Source of the DNA: Acidimicrobiaceae bacterium
GTDB taxonomy: Bacteria > Actinomycetota > Acidimicrobiia > Acidimicrobiales > UBA8592
Assembly: GCA_024641655.1 (NCBI GenBank)
Contig: JAHECR010000003.1
Location: 62,001-126,000 of the forward strand
Length of the DNA: 64,000 nucleotides
Reading direction: 5' to 3'
Both the position numbers and the translations under genes were made by a program. The notes beneath the pieces were generated by a model. It did no database searches. It saw only the letters and a list, made by a program, of their open reading frames with translations, and had not been told where the DNA came from. Shown one piece after another: positions 35,009 to 43,897 of the stretch (the first letter of the stretch is position 1; every line of letters starts with the position of its first letter).

Positions 35009-35641
35009 ATGGCCATCCGACTCGGCGACATCGCACCGGACTTCACCGCCCCTACCACTGCAGGCGACATCTCGTTCCATGCCTGGAAGGAGGGGTCCTG
35101 GGCCGTCCTGTTCTCCCATCCGAAGGACTTCACGCCGGTCTGCACGACCGAGCTCGGGTACACCGCGAAGCTCAAGGACGACTTCGACAAGCGCAACGTG
35201 AAGGCAATCGCCGTCTCCGTCGACTCCGTCGAGTCCCACAACAACTGGCTCACCGACATCGAGGAGACCCAGGGCACCGCGGTCAACTTCCCGATCATCG
35301 GCGATCCGGACCGCAAGGTCGCCGACCTGTACGACATGATCCATCCCGCAGCCAACGACACGCTGACGGTCCGTTCGGTGTTCATCGTCGATCCGGCCAA
35401 CAAGGTCCGCCTCACCCTGACGTACCCCGCCAGCACCGGCCGGAACTTCGACGAGATCCTCCGCGTGATCGACTCCCTCCAGCTGACCGACTCCAACAAG
35501 GTCGCGACGCCGGTGAACTGGCGCCAGGGCGACGATGTCATCATCTCCCCCGGGCTCTCGAACGAGGATGCCGCCAAGCTCTTCCCCGGCGGCTGGGACG
35601 AGCAGCGCCCGTACCTGCGCTTGACCAAGCAGCCCAGCTGA
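35009..35641 (+). CDS. 1-Cys peroxiredoxin (Prx6 type)
   Basis: A 210-residue peroxiredoxin with the peroxidatic Cys in HPKDFTPVCTTELG, a partner Arg later in LTVRSVFIVDP, and the long C-terminal extension of the Prx6 group (VATPVNWRQGDDVIISPGLSNEDAAKLFPGG). No resolving Cys is present, so it is a 1-Cys enzyme using an outside thiol. GAGGAG upstream of the ATG is a strong ribosome binding site. It is a single-gene unit with a following hairpin. Confidence 0.94.
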   Translation: MAIRLGDIAPDFTAPTTAGDISFHAWKEGSWAVLFSHPKDFTPVCTTELGYTAKLKDDFDKRNVKAIAVSVDSVESHNNWLTDIEETQGTAVNFPIIGDPDRKVADLYDMIHPAANDTLTVRSVFIVDPANKVRLTLTYPASTGRNFDEILRVIDSLQLTDSNKVATPVNWRQGDDVIISPGLSNEDAAKLFPGGWDEQRPYLRLTKQPS

Positions 35642-35666
35642 CCGCGACATCGACCGACCTCATCGC

Positions 35667-35705
35667 AACCGCGGGCCATCTCCGCCGAGGAGAAGGCCCG
35701 CGGTT
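35667..35705 (+). terminator. Hairpin after the peroxiredoxin gene
   Basis: Outer stem AACCGCGGGCC/GGCCCGCGGTT (11 bp) and inner stem CTCC/GGAG around GCCGA. It lies 25 bases after the stop. No T-run follows, so terminator function is likely by position but not certain. Confidence 0.6.
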
Positions 35706-35833
35706 CGCGGCACGGTGAGACCTGCGACGTTCGGTGCGCCACGGGTGAACAAACCATGACGACTGCCGGCTGGACCGCTGAGGACCGCCACCAGCACCTA
35801 GCGTGGTAGTGCCGAAGACAGGAGATTGCCGAG

Positions 35834-36589
35834 ATGACGACGAGTCCCCCCGCGCCCCCGATGGCCCCGCCGGCGGCGTGGGCCACCCAGGCCACCAAGA
35901 TCTACGGATCGGGCGCCGTCGAGGTGCGTGCACTCGACGGGGTCGACATCAGCTTCCAGAGTGGGCGCTTCAGCGCCATCATGGGGCCCTCTGGCTCGGG
36001 CAAGTCCACCCTGATGCATTGCATGGCGGGGCTCGACGACCTCACCTCGGGCAAGGTGTTCATCGGAGACACCGACCTGACACTGCTGAGCGAGCGCGAC
36101 CTCACGTTGCTTCGCCGTGACCGCGTCGGATTCATCTTCCAGTCGTTCAACCTGATCCCGACGCTCAACGCGCTCGAGAACATGACCCTGCCGATGGATC
36201 TGGCCGGCACCGCCCCCGACCAGGCGTGGCTCGACGAGGTCGTCCGTACGGTCGGGCTCGGCGACCGGTTGCGCCACCGACCCAACGAGCTCTCCGGGGG
36301 CCAACAGCAACGCGTCGCCGTGGCCCGGGCCCTGGCGAGCCGACCCCAGATCATCTTCGCCGACGAGCCGACGGGGAACCTCGACTCTCGAGCGGGGTCG
36401 GAGATCCTCGAGTTCATGGGCCGGGCCGTCGCCGACCTCGGCCAGACGATCGTCATGGTCACCCATGACCCCGGCGCCGCCGCACACGCCGACCGCGTCG
36501 TCTTCCTCGCCGACGGTCACATCGTCGGCGAGCTCGACGACCCGACAGCCGACACGATCCTCGACCGCATGCGCTCGCTGGGCGACTGA
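35834..36589 (+). CDS. ABC transporter ATP-binding protein (MacB/LolD type)
   Basis: A 251-residue ATPase with Walker A GPSGSGKSTLMH, Q-loop FIFQSFNLIPTLNALENM, signature LSGGQQQRVAVARAL, Walker B IIFADEPTGNLD, and H-loop MVTHD. DEPTGNLD is typical of the MacB/LolD class. AGGAGA precedes the ATG. A Pro/Ala-rich 15-residue N-terminus is unusual but harmless. It is followed after 13 bp by a large FtsX-type permease. Confidence 0.93.
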   Translation: MTTSPPAPPMAPPAAWATQATKIYGSGAVEVRALDGVDISFQSGRFSAIMGPSGSGKSTLMHCMAGLDDLTSGKVFIGDTDLTLLSERDLTLLRRDRVGFIFQSFNLIPTLNALENMTLPMDLAGTAPDQAWLDEVVRTVGLGDRLRHRPNELSGGQQQRVAVARALASRPQIIFADEPTGNLDSRAGSEILEFMGRAVADLGQTIVMVTHDPGAAAHADRVVFLADGHIVGELDDPTADTILDRMRSLGD

Positions 36590-36602
36590 GCCGAGACCAG
36601 CG

Positions 36603-39338
36603 ATGACCCTTCTCAAGCTCGCGTTCAAGAACATCACGACCCGACCGGGCCGATTCATCCTCACGTCACTGGCCGTCGTCGTCGGTGTCGCGTTGACGGG
36701 CGCGGTGTTCATCATCACCGACAGCTGGCGGGACACCTTCGGGGAGCTCAGCTCGGACATCGAGTCGGGCTACGACCTCGCGGTTCGCTCCGAGATCCCC
36801 TTCGGCGAACGCGAGAACGCGGCGCCGGTGCCGACCACTCTCCTCGATGTGGTGGCCTCGATCGATGGCGTCGAAGCGGTGCAGCCCCGGGTGAGCGTCA
36901 TCGGGATCATCCCCAACCGCGCCGACGGCACCGCGGCCACTGCTGCGCCCGGGCCCAACATCGGCATCAACTGGCCGTCGAGGGTCCTGGACACGAACTT
37001 GTTCCTCACCGACGGTCGACCACCGGAAACCGGCGACGAGTTCGCACTCGACAAAACGACAGCGGCCGAGGACGGCTTCGAGATCGGCGAGACCTACGAC
37101 GTCCAGACCCCCCAGGGCGTCTTCCCCTTCACGCTCACCGGAGTGTTCTCCTTCGCCGACCCGGAGGAGAACCTCGTGGTCGGGGCCAAGCTCCTCGCGC
37201 TCGAGACCGATCGCGCCGTGCAGCTCTACAAGAACGGACTCGGCTACGACGACATCACGATCCGCCTGGCAGCCGGTTCGTCCCCGGCGGAGGTGACCGC
37301 AGCCCTCGAGTCGGTGCTGCCCGACGGGCTGGAGGTCAAAACACGCGAGGACATCGCCACCGAGACCCAGGACAACTTCGGTGAGATCGTGAACATCTTC
37401 CGCACCGTGCTCTTGGTGTTCGCGTTCGTGATCCTGCTCGTGGCCGCGTTCATCATCTACAACGTCTTCTCGATCATCGTCGGTCAACGGATCCAGGAGA
37501 TCGGACTGCTGCGGGCACTGGGAGCGACGAGCAGACAGATCACCCGATCGATCGCCGCCGAGGCCCTGGGCGTCGGCCTGTTCGCCACGATCACCGGACT
37601 CCTCGCCGCCGTCCCCATTGCCTGGGGCATCCAGACGGCGCTGTCGTCGGCCGACTTCGGCCCGCCCGACGTGCGCGTGCCCCTGCGAGCCACCACCGTG
37701 ATCGTCGGCGCGGTCTTGGGTATCGGCATCACGATGGCCGCCGCGATCTGGCCGGCGCTGAAGGCCAGGTCCGTGTCGCCGATGGCAGCGCTGCGCTCCG
37801 ATGTCACGCTCGCCTCGGGCCCGACGCGCAACCCACTCATGGGATGGCTGCTGTCGATCGCAGGGGCGCTCCTCGTCGTGCTGGGCTTCACCTCCGGCAG
37901 CTGGCTGCCGCTGCTCCTGCTCACCGTCATCGCCGGCATCTTCCTGTACCTCGGCACGTCCCGCCTCAACCCCACCATCGGGCGGTTCTCGTTGATCGGG
38001 CTCGCTATCGTCCTCATCGTCGTGGCCCTGACCGCGGACCTCAAGGTGTCGGTCCTGCTCGCGCTGCTCGGCTCATCGGCCATCACCGCGTTCTTGGGGA
38101 TGAACCTGTTGAGCCCAATCTTCGCCCGACCCGTGGCCCGGGCGATCGGTGCGCCGTTCGCCCGCATCGGGGGTATCCCCAGCCGCATGGCGCGCGAGAA
38201 CGCCGGGAGGAACCCGGAGCGCACGGCCACGGCCGCATCGGCGCTGATGATCGGCCTCGCCCTGGTCACGACGGTCTCGGTCGTGGCGCAATCGGTGAAG
38301 GCGACGTTCGCCGACGTCCTCGACAACGCCGTCTCCGCCGAGTGGGTCGTCCTCGGCGAACAGAACGGTCCGGTCGCACCGACGTTCCCGCCCGAAGTCG
38401 CCCGGAACCTCGCCGCACTACCCGAGATCCAAAGCGCCCTGGCGGTGCAATGGGCTCGGGAATCCATCCGGGTCACCGCAACCCAGGAGACCAAGGACCC
38501 CTACTCGACCGACCTCGCCCTGCTCGACCGGCACTTCGACATCGGCATGGTCGATCGTGACGACTCCCTGCTCGGCCCCGATGCGGCGTACGTCTTCGTC
38601 GACGACGCCGAGGAGCTCGGCGTGGGCGTGGGCGACACGACCGAGATCGAGTTCGTGAACCAGGTGCGAACCACGATCGTGGTCGCAGGCATCTTCGACG
38701 ACCGGGCGATCTTCGACTCGGGCTGGATCCTCGACCCGCGGGTCTACGCTGCGGGCAACGGCAAGGGCACCAGCGACATCGTTGCCCCCGGCGACGCGTT
38801 CGTCTCGTTGATCACCGTCGACGGCGTCTCCGAGGACCGGGCCAGGACCGCCATCGAAGCGGTGATCGCCGACTTCCCCCAGATCGACGCGAAGACCCGC
38901 GCCGAGTTCAAAGACGACACCGAGAAGTCGATCAACCAGGTGCTCACGATCATCACGAGCCTCTTGCGTGTGTCGATCCTGCTCGCGTTGTTGGGTATCG
39001 CGATCACGCTCGCGCTGAGCGTGTTCGAACGGACCCGAGAGATCGGCCTCGTGCGCGCCGTGGGATCGACGCGCAGACAGGTGAAGCGCATGATCCGGGT
39101 CGAGGGGGTCATCGTGGCTCTGTTCGGCGCGCTGCTCGGCGTCGGGCTCGGCCTGGTGTTCGGCGTGGCGGTCGTGCAGCTCATCCCCGACGACTTCGTC
39201 TCGACCCTCGCGGTCCCCTACCGATCGCTCGTCACCTCGGTGATCACTGCGCTGATCGCCGGCGTCGTCGCGTCGTTCGCTCCGGCGCGCCGCGCCGCGA
39301 AGCTCAACGTCCTCGATGCGATCTCGATGGGCGAGTAG
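36603..39338 (+). CDS. FtsX-type ABC permease with two FtsX domains
   Basis: A 911-residue permease with two copies of the FtsX domain. N-terminal helix ITTRPGRFILTSLAVVVG, a large extracellular domain, and the first three-helix block with QRIQEIGLLRALGATSRQITRSI. Central helices follow, then a second extracellular domain and a second block with ERTREIGLVRAVGSTRRQVKRMI, ending in PARRAAKLNVLDAISMGE. This is the ten-helix layout of actinobacterial lipoprotein- or peptide-handling exporters. It pairs with the ATPase at 35834. The cargo is unknown; no histidine kinase is next to it, unlike antibiotic-sensing BceAB systems. Confidence 0.92.
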   Translation: MTLLKLAFKNITTRPGRFILTSLAVVVGVALTGAVFIITDSWRDTFGELSSDIESGYDLAVRSEIPFGERENAAPVPTTLLDVVASIDGVEAVQPRVSVIGIIPNRADGTAATAAPGPNIGINWPSRVLDTNLFLTDGRPPETGDEFALDKTTAAEDGFEIGETYDVQTPQGVFPFTLTGVFSFADPEENLVVGAKLLALETDRAVQLYKNGLGYDDITIRLAAGSSPAEVTAALESVLPDGLEVKTREDIATETQDNFGEIVNIFRTVLLVFAFVILLVAAFIIYNVFSIIVGQRIQEIGLLRALGATSRQITRSIAAEALGVGLFATITGLLAAVPIAWGIQTALSSADFGPPDVRVPLRATTVIVGAVLGIGITMAAAIWPALKARSVSPMAALRSDVTLASGPTRNPLMGWLLSIAGALLVVLGFTSGSWLPLLLLTVIAGIFLYLGTSRLNPTIGRFSLIGLAIVLIVVALTADLKVSVLLALLGSSAITAFLGMNLLSPIFARPVARAIGAPFARIGGIPSRMARENAGRNPERTATAASALMIGLALVTTVSVVAQSVKATFADVLDNAVSAEWVVLGEQNGPVAPTFPPEVARNLAALPEIQSALAVQWARESIRVTATQETKDPYSTDLALLDRHFDIGMVDRDDSLLGPDAAYVFVDDAEELGVGVGDTTEIEFVNQVRTTIVVAGIFDDRAIFDSGWILDPRVYAAGNGKGTSDIVAPGDAFVSLITVDGVSEDRARTAIEAVIADFPQIDAKTRAEFKDDTEKSINQVLTIITSLLRVSILLALLGIAITLALSVFERTREIGLVRAVGSTRRQVKRMIRVEGVIVALFGALLGVGLGLVFGVAVVQLIPDDFVSTLAVPYRSLVTSVITALIAGVVASFAPARRAAKLNVLDAISMGE

Positions 39339-39358
39339 CTCGCCCTTTCCCGGACGCG

Positions 39359-39399
39359 ACGAAGGCGGGGCCTACCCCGCCCGGGAGCCCCGCCTTCGT
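39359..39399. terminator. Hairpin between convergent permease and tad genes
   Basis: ACGAAGGCGGGGC pairs with GCCCCGCCTTCGT (13 bp, perfect). It lies 20 bases after the permease stop. No T-run on either strand. Confidence 0.6.
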
Positions 39400-39401
39400 A
39401 A

Positions 39402-39427
39402 CCACCGGACCCCCGAGGGGCCGGTGG
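39402..39427. terminator. Second hairpin between convergent units
   Basis: CCACCGG/CCGGTGG with inner CCCC/GGGG pairing, directly after the first hairpin and 60 bases before the tadC stop. It may serve the minus-strand tad transcript. Confidence 0.5.
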
Positions 39428-39486
39428 ACCATGGGCGACCGAGGCGGCGCTCGAGGCGCCGACCGGACTCGCCGACGAAGGACCTG

Positions 39487-40407
39487 TCAGCCCGCCAGGC
39501 CACCTTTCGTGAGGCGGAAGGCAGCCGGCCCGATGATCACCGTGAACAGCGCCGGCAGGATGCACAGCACGAGCGGAAGCACGAGCTTGACCGGCAGCGA
39601 CAGTGCCTTCTCCTCGGCGCGCACCCGGCGCTTCTGACGCATCTCGTCGGCCTGCACCCGCAACACGGTGGCAAGGGGCATGCCGTGCTTGTCTGCCTGG
39701 GTCAGCGCCAGAATGAAGTGTTTGAGGTCTCCCGACAAGGTGCGGTCGACGACCTTCTTGAAGGCTTCCTCGCGTGACATGCCCAACTGCCGGTCCTGCA
39801 TCATGCGTCCGAACTCCTCGGCGACCGGTCCGTCGTTTTCCCGGGCGACGCGCATGAGCGCAGCGTCGAACCCGAGACCGGCTTCGACGCCGATCGTCAT
39901 CTGGTCGAGCAGGTCGGGGAGCTGTTTCTCGATGAACTTGGCGCGTTCCTTGGCCCGGCGATCGAGGCTCATGTCCGGGAGGATGTAGGCGCCCGCAGCG
40001 AGGATCAGACCGACCACCATCATCTTTGGGGTCGGATTCGACACGACGAGATAGCCACCGATCAGTGCTCCGAGCAGTCCGGTGGCGATCTTCGTACCGA
40101 GCAGGCGCTCCACCGTCCAGGTCGAAGCGAGGCCCGAGACCGAGATCTTCCGCTCCATCTCGTCGATGGCTCCGAGTGGAGTGAGTCGCCGCGCCTTGCC
40201 GGCAAGACCGGACACGATGGGGCCGAAGATGCGATCGGTGGCCGCGGTCTGAAGTCGCATGTCGCGCAGTGTCGCGGTTCTGATCGGCATCGAGTGGCCC
40301 CGCCCCTCGGTGAGCGAGCTCAGCTTGTCGGCCCCGAACACGCCGTAGATCACCAGGAAAACGGCGCCGATGATGGCGAGCGCCGCGGCGTACACCTCGA
40401 TGCCCAT
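39487..40407 (-). CDS. tadC: Tad pilus inner-membrane protein TadC
   Basis: A 306-residue type II secretion F-family protein. It has an N-terminal helix, a helix pair in the middle, the F domain with KQLPDLLDQMTIGVEAGLGFDAALMRVA and LGMSREEAFKKVVDRTLSGDLKHFILALTQADKHGMPLATVLRVQADEMR, and two C-terminal helices. It forms the membrane platform of Flp pilus assembly with TadB. The ATG overlaps the tadB stop (ATGA). It is the last gene of the tad operon. Confidence 0.92.
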   Translation of the reverse strand: MGIEVYAAALAIIGAVFLVIYGVFGADKLSSLTEGRGHSMPIRTATLRDMRLQTAATDRIFGPIVSGLAGKARRLTPLGAIDEMERKISVSGLASTWTVERLLGTKIATGLLGALIGGYLVVSNPTPKMMVVGLILAAGAYILPDMSLDRRAKERAKFIEKQLPDLLDQMTIGVEAGLGFDAALMRVARENDGPVAEEFGRMMQDRQLGMSREEAFKKVVDRTLSGDLKHFILALTQADKHGMPLATVLRVQADEMRQKRRVRAEEKALSLPVKLVLPLVLCILPALFTVIIGPAAFRLTKGGLAG

Positions 40408-42470
40408 CAGAAGTCCACCTTCACGAGTTTCTTGAGCCACAAGCCGCCGAGGATCATCTCGAACAGGGCCAGACCGAGCATCACCTTGCCGCCGGTTTCC
40501 TGTGTCATCGATGTCATGTACTCCGGGTTCGACATGCGCACCCACGCCGCCACCAGGAGGGGCAGCGAGAACAGGATCATCGCGGAGACCTTGCCCTCCG
40601 CGGACAACGCTCGCACCTGGTCACGAAGCCGGTTGCGGTCGCGGATCGTCTCCCCCACGTTGTCGAGGATCTCCGCCAGGTCCCCGCCGAGCTCACGGTT
40701 GATCGAGATCGCCCGGACGACCCAGACGAAGTCCTCGCTCCCGGTCCGCGTCGCGATGTCGTAGAGCGAGTCGACCATGTCGCGACCGATACGGGACTCG
40801 GTGATCGCTCGGGAGAACTCCTCGCACGTCGGCGAATCGGCCTGGGAAGCGACCGTATCGATCGCCTCCATGACACCGTGACCGGCGCGCATGGCACCGG
40901 CGATCATCATCAACGTGTCGCCGAGCTGCTGACCGAAGAGCTTCTGGCGCTTGGAAGCCTTCCGCTTCAGCACGACCCTGCTCCCGACCAACCCGAGCGC
41001 GACTGCCCCCAGGCCGAAGAGGGGGCCCTTGAGGACGAAGAACAGGGCACCGAGCCCGACCGCCGCCGCAACCGAGGCGGCGATGAACTCCCCAGGCCGC
41101 ATGTCGAGGCCGCCCTTCTCCAGGGCCTCGTCGAGGGCGTTGCGTTTCTCACCCTTGTCGAGCATGCGCTCGGCGAATCCCGAAGCACGATCCGCGACGC
41201 TCGCGAGCCCGGAGCGTCTCGGCATCGACGCCGAGAAGTTCAGCCGCTGCATCGCGGTGGGACCCGAGGGTTCACGCGACAGCAGTAGGAATGACAACGC
41301 AGCGACGAGCGCGAAGAGGATGCCGGCGCCCAGGTACAGAGCGGTGCTCGACTGCAGGAATCCGGTGGGCGCGGCCACCGTGGTGACGAGGGCGCCGCCT
41401 TGGGGGCGCACCGGCACCGATGGCTCGCTGGAGCCGGTCGTGGGTGGGGGCTCGGGCGCCTGATCGGACTGGATCGCCACGACCTGCGAGGCGATCGCCA
41501 GATCCCCGGCCACATCGACGGAGATGACCAACGGCACCGGGCCGATGGCCCGGCTCTGGTATCGGACGCGGTAGAGGTTCTTCAACCGACTGGCGACCGC
41601 CCCGAACACCTGGGCGAGCTGCGCGGTGTCGGTCGCTTCGACGAGCTCGCCACCGACGTCGTTCGTGAGCGTGGTCAGGGCTTCGAGCTGCACCTCGGGG
41701 CTGGTGAGGGTGATCGTGTAGAGCTTCAGGTCGGCACCGACGAGCGCGGCTGTCGCATCCCCGAGGGTGGCCGTCGAGACCGTGTCGTTGCCGTCGCTCA
41801 ACACGACCGTGAAGCGCCGGGCGTCGTCGCCGGTGTACTGCTGCGACGCCAGGACGAGCGCGTCATAGAGCGACGTCTCGCCCCCGGCAGCGAGTCCGGA
41901 GATGGCAGCGCGAACCGTCGCCCGATCCGATCCGAGGGGTGCCTGCACGACCGCACGCTCGCCGAAACCCACGACGCTGATGCGAACATCGGCCGCCAGC
42001 GTGTCGACGAAATTCAACGCCGCAGCCTTCGCCGACTCGATCGGGGCGCCGGTCATCGAGCCGGAGGTGTCGATCACGACGACGACTTCGAGGAGGTCAC
42101 GCAACTTCTCGACCTGCGTGGCCTTGACGGATCCGTCCTCGGTGAGCCCGAAGGAGTTGGCGAAGAGCTCACCGTCGAACGCCGGGGGGACGGCGACGAC
42201 GACATCCACCTGCGGGTACGCGCTCTGGTCGACTTCGACGATCTGGATCGTGCGGTCGCCGTCGTCGACCGCATCGAGCGACACCCCTTCGGCGGTGAGG
42301 CCTGAAGCAGGCGTGTCGACCGTCGGGTCCGTCGTGGGCTCGACGGTCTGGGCGCGTGCGGGGGCCAGCGTGGCCATGAGCGTCAGCACCGTCGCCGCGA
42401 CGGCGAACGCGAGGCGCCCGCTCAGCGTCAGCTCGTGTCCTCTGGGGGAATGCACCGTGACTCCAGACAC
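40407..42470 (-). CDS. tadB: VWA-domain/TadB fusion, Tad pilus platform protein
   Basis: A 687-residue fusion. The first 41 residues are a signal-like helix ending APARA. An exported von Willebrand A domain follows, with MIDAS Asp134-Thr-Ser-Gly-Ser (VVVIDTSGSM), GGETSLYDAL and FTVVLSDGND, then a Pro-rich stretch and a membrane helix (LYLGAGILFALVAALSFLLL). The TadB-type F domain comes last (QQLGDTLMMIAGAMRAGHGVMEAIDTVA, SINRELGGDLAEILDNVGETIRDR). Normal TadB has about 300 residues and no VWA domain. The VWA domain should lie outside the membrane and could bind the pilus, the wall or a surface. The GTG start at 42470 follows tadA by eight bases. Confidence 0.9.
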   Translation of the reverse strand: MSGVTVHSPRGHELTLSGRLAFAVAATVLTLMATLAPARAQTVEPTTDPTVDTPASGLTAEGVSLDAVDDGDRTIQIVEVDQSAYPQVDVVVAVPPAFDGELFANSFGLTEDGSVKATQVEKLRDLLEVVVVIDTSGSMTGAPIESAKAAALNFVDTLAADVRISVVGFGERAVVQAPLGSDRATVRAAISGLAAGGETSLYDALVLASQQYTGDDARRFTVVLSDGNDTVSTATLGDATAALVGADLKLYTITLTSPEVQLEALTTLTNDVGGELVEATDTAQLAQVFGAVASRLKNLYRVRYQSRAIGPVPLVISVDVAGDLAIASQVVAIQSDQAPEPPPTTGSSEPSVPVRPQGGALVTTVAAPTGFLQSSTALYLGAGILFALVAALSFLLLSREPSGPTAMQRLNFSASMPRRSGLASVADRASGFAERMLDKGEKRNALDEALEKGGLDMRPGEFIAASVAAAVGLGALFFVLKGPLFGLGAVALGLVGSRVVLKRKASKRQKLFGQQLGDTLMMIAGAMRAGHGVMEAIDTVASQADSPTCEEFSRAITESRIGRDMVDSLYDIATRTGSEDFVWVVRAISINRELGGDLAEILDNVGETIRDRNRLRDQVRALSAEGKVSAMILFSLPLLVAAWVRMSNPEYMTSMTQETGGKVMLGLALFEMILGGLWLKKLVKVDF

Positions 42471-42478
42471 TCTCGCCG

Positions 42479-43897
42479 CTACCGCAACATCTGCGAGGAG
42501 TCGATGCCGAAGAGCTCGGCCGGCAGCTCGATGCCATGGTCGTGGAGTCGCTCGGTGAACATCGGGCGGATGCCGGTGGCCTTCAGGGTGCCGGCGAACT
42601 TGCCGTCAGGTGTGAACCCGGCCGCGAAGTCGAACTTGAACAGGTCGGCCATCGTGATGCGATCACCCTCCATGCCGACGACTTCGGTGACCTGGGTGAC
42701 TCGACGGCTACCGTCGCGCAACCGGGTGAGCTGCACGATCATGTCGACCGCCGAGGCGACCTGTTCACGGATGGCTCGCACGGGGAGGTCCATACCGGCC
42801 ATGAGCACCATGGTCTCGATACGTGACAACGTGTCTCGAGCATTGTTCGCGTGGACGGTTGAGAGCGAGCCCTCGTGACCGGTGTTCATCGCCTGGAGCA
42901 TGTCGAGGGTCTCGCCGCCACGACACTCACCGACGACGATGCGGTCGGGGCGCATACGCAAGGAGTTCTTGACCAGATCGCGGATCTCGACCGCTCCCTT
43001 GCCTTCGACGTTGGGCGGCCGGGTCTCCAACGTGACGACGTGGCGCTGGCGAAGTTGGAGCTCCACGGAGTCCTCGATGGTGACGATCCGTTCGTCATCG
43101 GGGATGAACCCCGACAGCAGGTTGAGCATCGTGGTCTTACCAGTGCCGGTACCGCCCGAGACGATGATGTTCAGACGGCCGAGGACGCACGACTCGAGGA
43201 AGTCGGCGGTCTGCAAGGTGAACGCGCCGCGCTCGACGAGGTCGGAGACCTGCAGCTTCTTCTTCGAGAACTTACGGATCGTGAGCGCCGGACCCTTCAC
43301 GGCGAGGGGGGGAATGATGGCGTTGACGCGGGAGCCGTCGGGGAGCCGGGCGTCGACCATCGGCGAGGACTCGTCGATGCGGCGGCCGACCTTGGAGACG
43401 ATGCGCTCGATCACCCGGCGCAGGTGGTCGTTCGACACGAAGCGGGCGTCGGTGAGCACCAGCTTGCCGCCACGCTCGATGTAGATCGAGTCGTCGCCGT
43501 TCACCATGACTTCGGAGATGGACTCGTCGGCGAGGAACTGCTCCATGGGCCCATAGCCCAAGATGTCGTTCCGCACGGCGGTGACCAGACGCTGCCGTTC
43601 TTCGCTCGACAACGGAACCGACTCGGCCTTGATGGCCTCCTCGAGCTCCTGGGCAACCATGGCCTGGAGTTGATCCTGGCTCATCGACGAGTCGTAGAGA
43701 CGCGAACCGAGGCGGCGGAACAACTGCTCCTGCGCCCGGTTCTTGAGCACCTGGAACGGATCCTTCGAGCGGATCTGCTCCTCACGCGGGTCGTAGTCCT
43801 CTGGGCCCGTCGGCGCGGCTTGGGACACGGGCGGAACCGGAGACTGCGGGAGGTTGCCGTCCTGGCCCGCCTGTCGAAGCATGGCCCCGAGCTTCAT
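42479..43897 (-). CDS. tadA: Tad/Flp pilus assembly ATPase TadA (CpaF)
   Basis: A 472-residue secretion ATPase of the VirB11/CpaF class. It has VMVNGDDSIYIERGGKL, Walker A SGGTGTGKTTMLNLL, the Asp box IVTIEDSVELQL, Walker B RPDRIVVGECRGGE, and the His box STVHANNARDTLSRIE. An N-terminal Gln/Pro-rich region of about 60 residues precedes the core. It drives pilus extension and perhaps retraction at the TadBC platform. The ATG overlaps the tadZ stop. Confidence 0.96.
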   Translation of the reverse strand: MKLGAMLRQAGQDGNLPQSPVPPVSQAAPTGPEDYDPREEQIRSKDPFQVLKNRAQEQLFRRLGSRLYDSSMSQDQLQAMVAQELEEAIKAESVPLSSEERQRLVTAVRNDILGYGPMEQFLADESISEVMVNGDDSIYIERGGKLVLTDARFVSNDHLRRVIERIVSKVGRRIDESSPMVDARLPDGSRVNAIIPPLAVKGPALTIRKFSKKKLQVSDLVERGAFTLQTADFLESCVLGRLNIIVSGGTGTGKTTMLNLLSGFIPDDERIVTIEDSVELQLRQRHVVTLETRPPNVEGKGAVEIRDLVKNSLRMRPDRIVVGECRGGETLDMLQAMNTGHEGSLSTVHANNARDTLSRIETMVLMAGMDLPVRAIREQVASAVDMIVQLTRLRDGSRRVTQVTEVVGMEGDRITMADLFKFDFAAGFTPDGKFAGTLKATGIRPMFTERLHDHGIELPAELFGIDSSQMLR

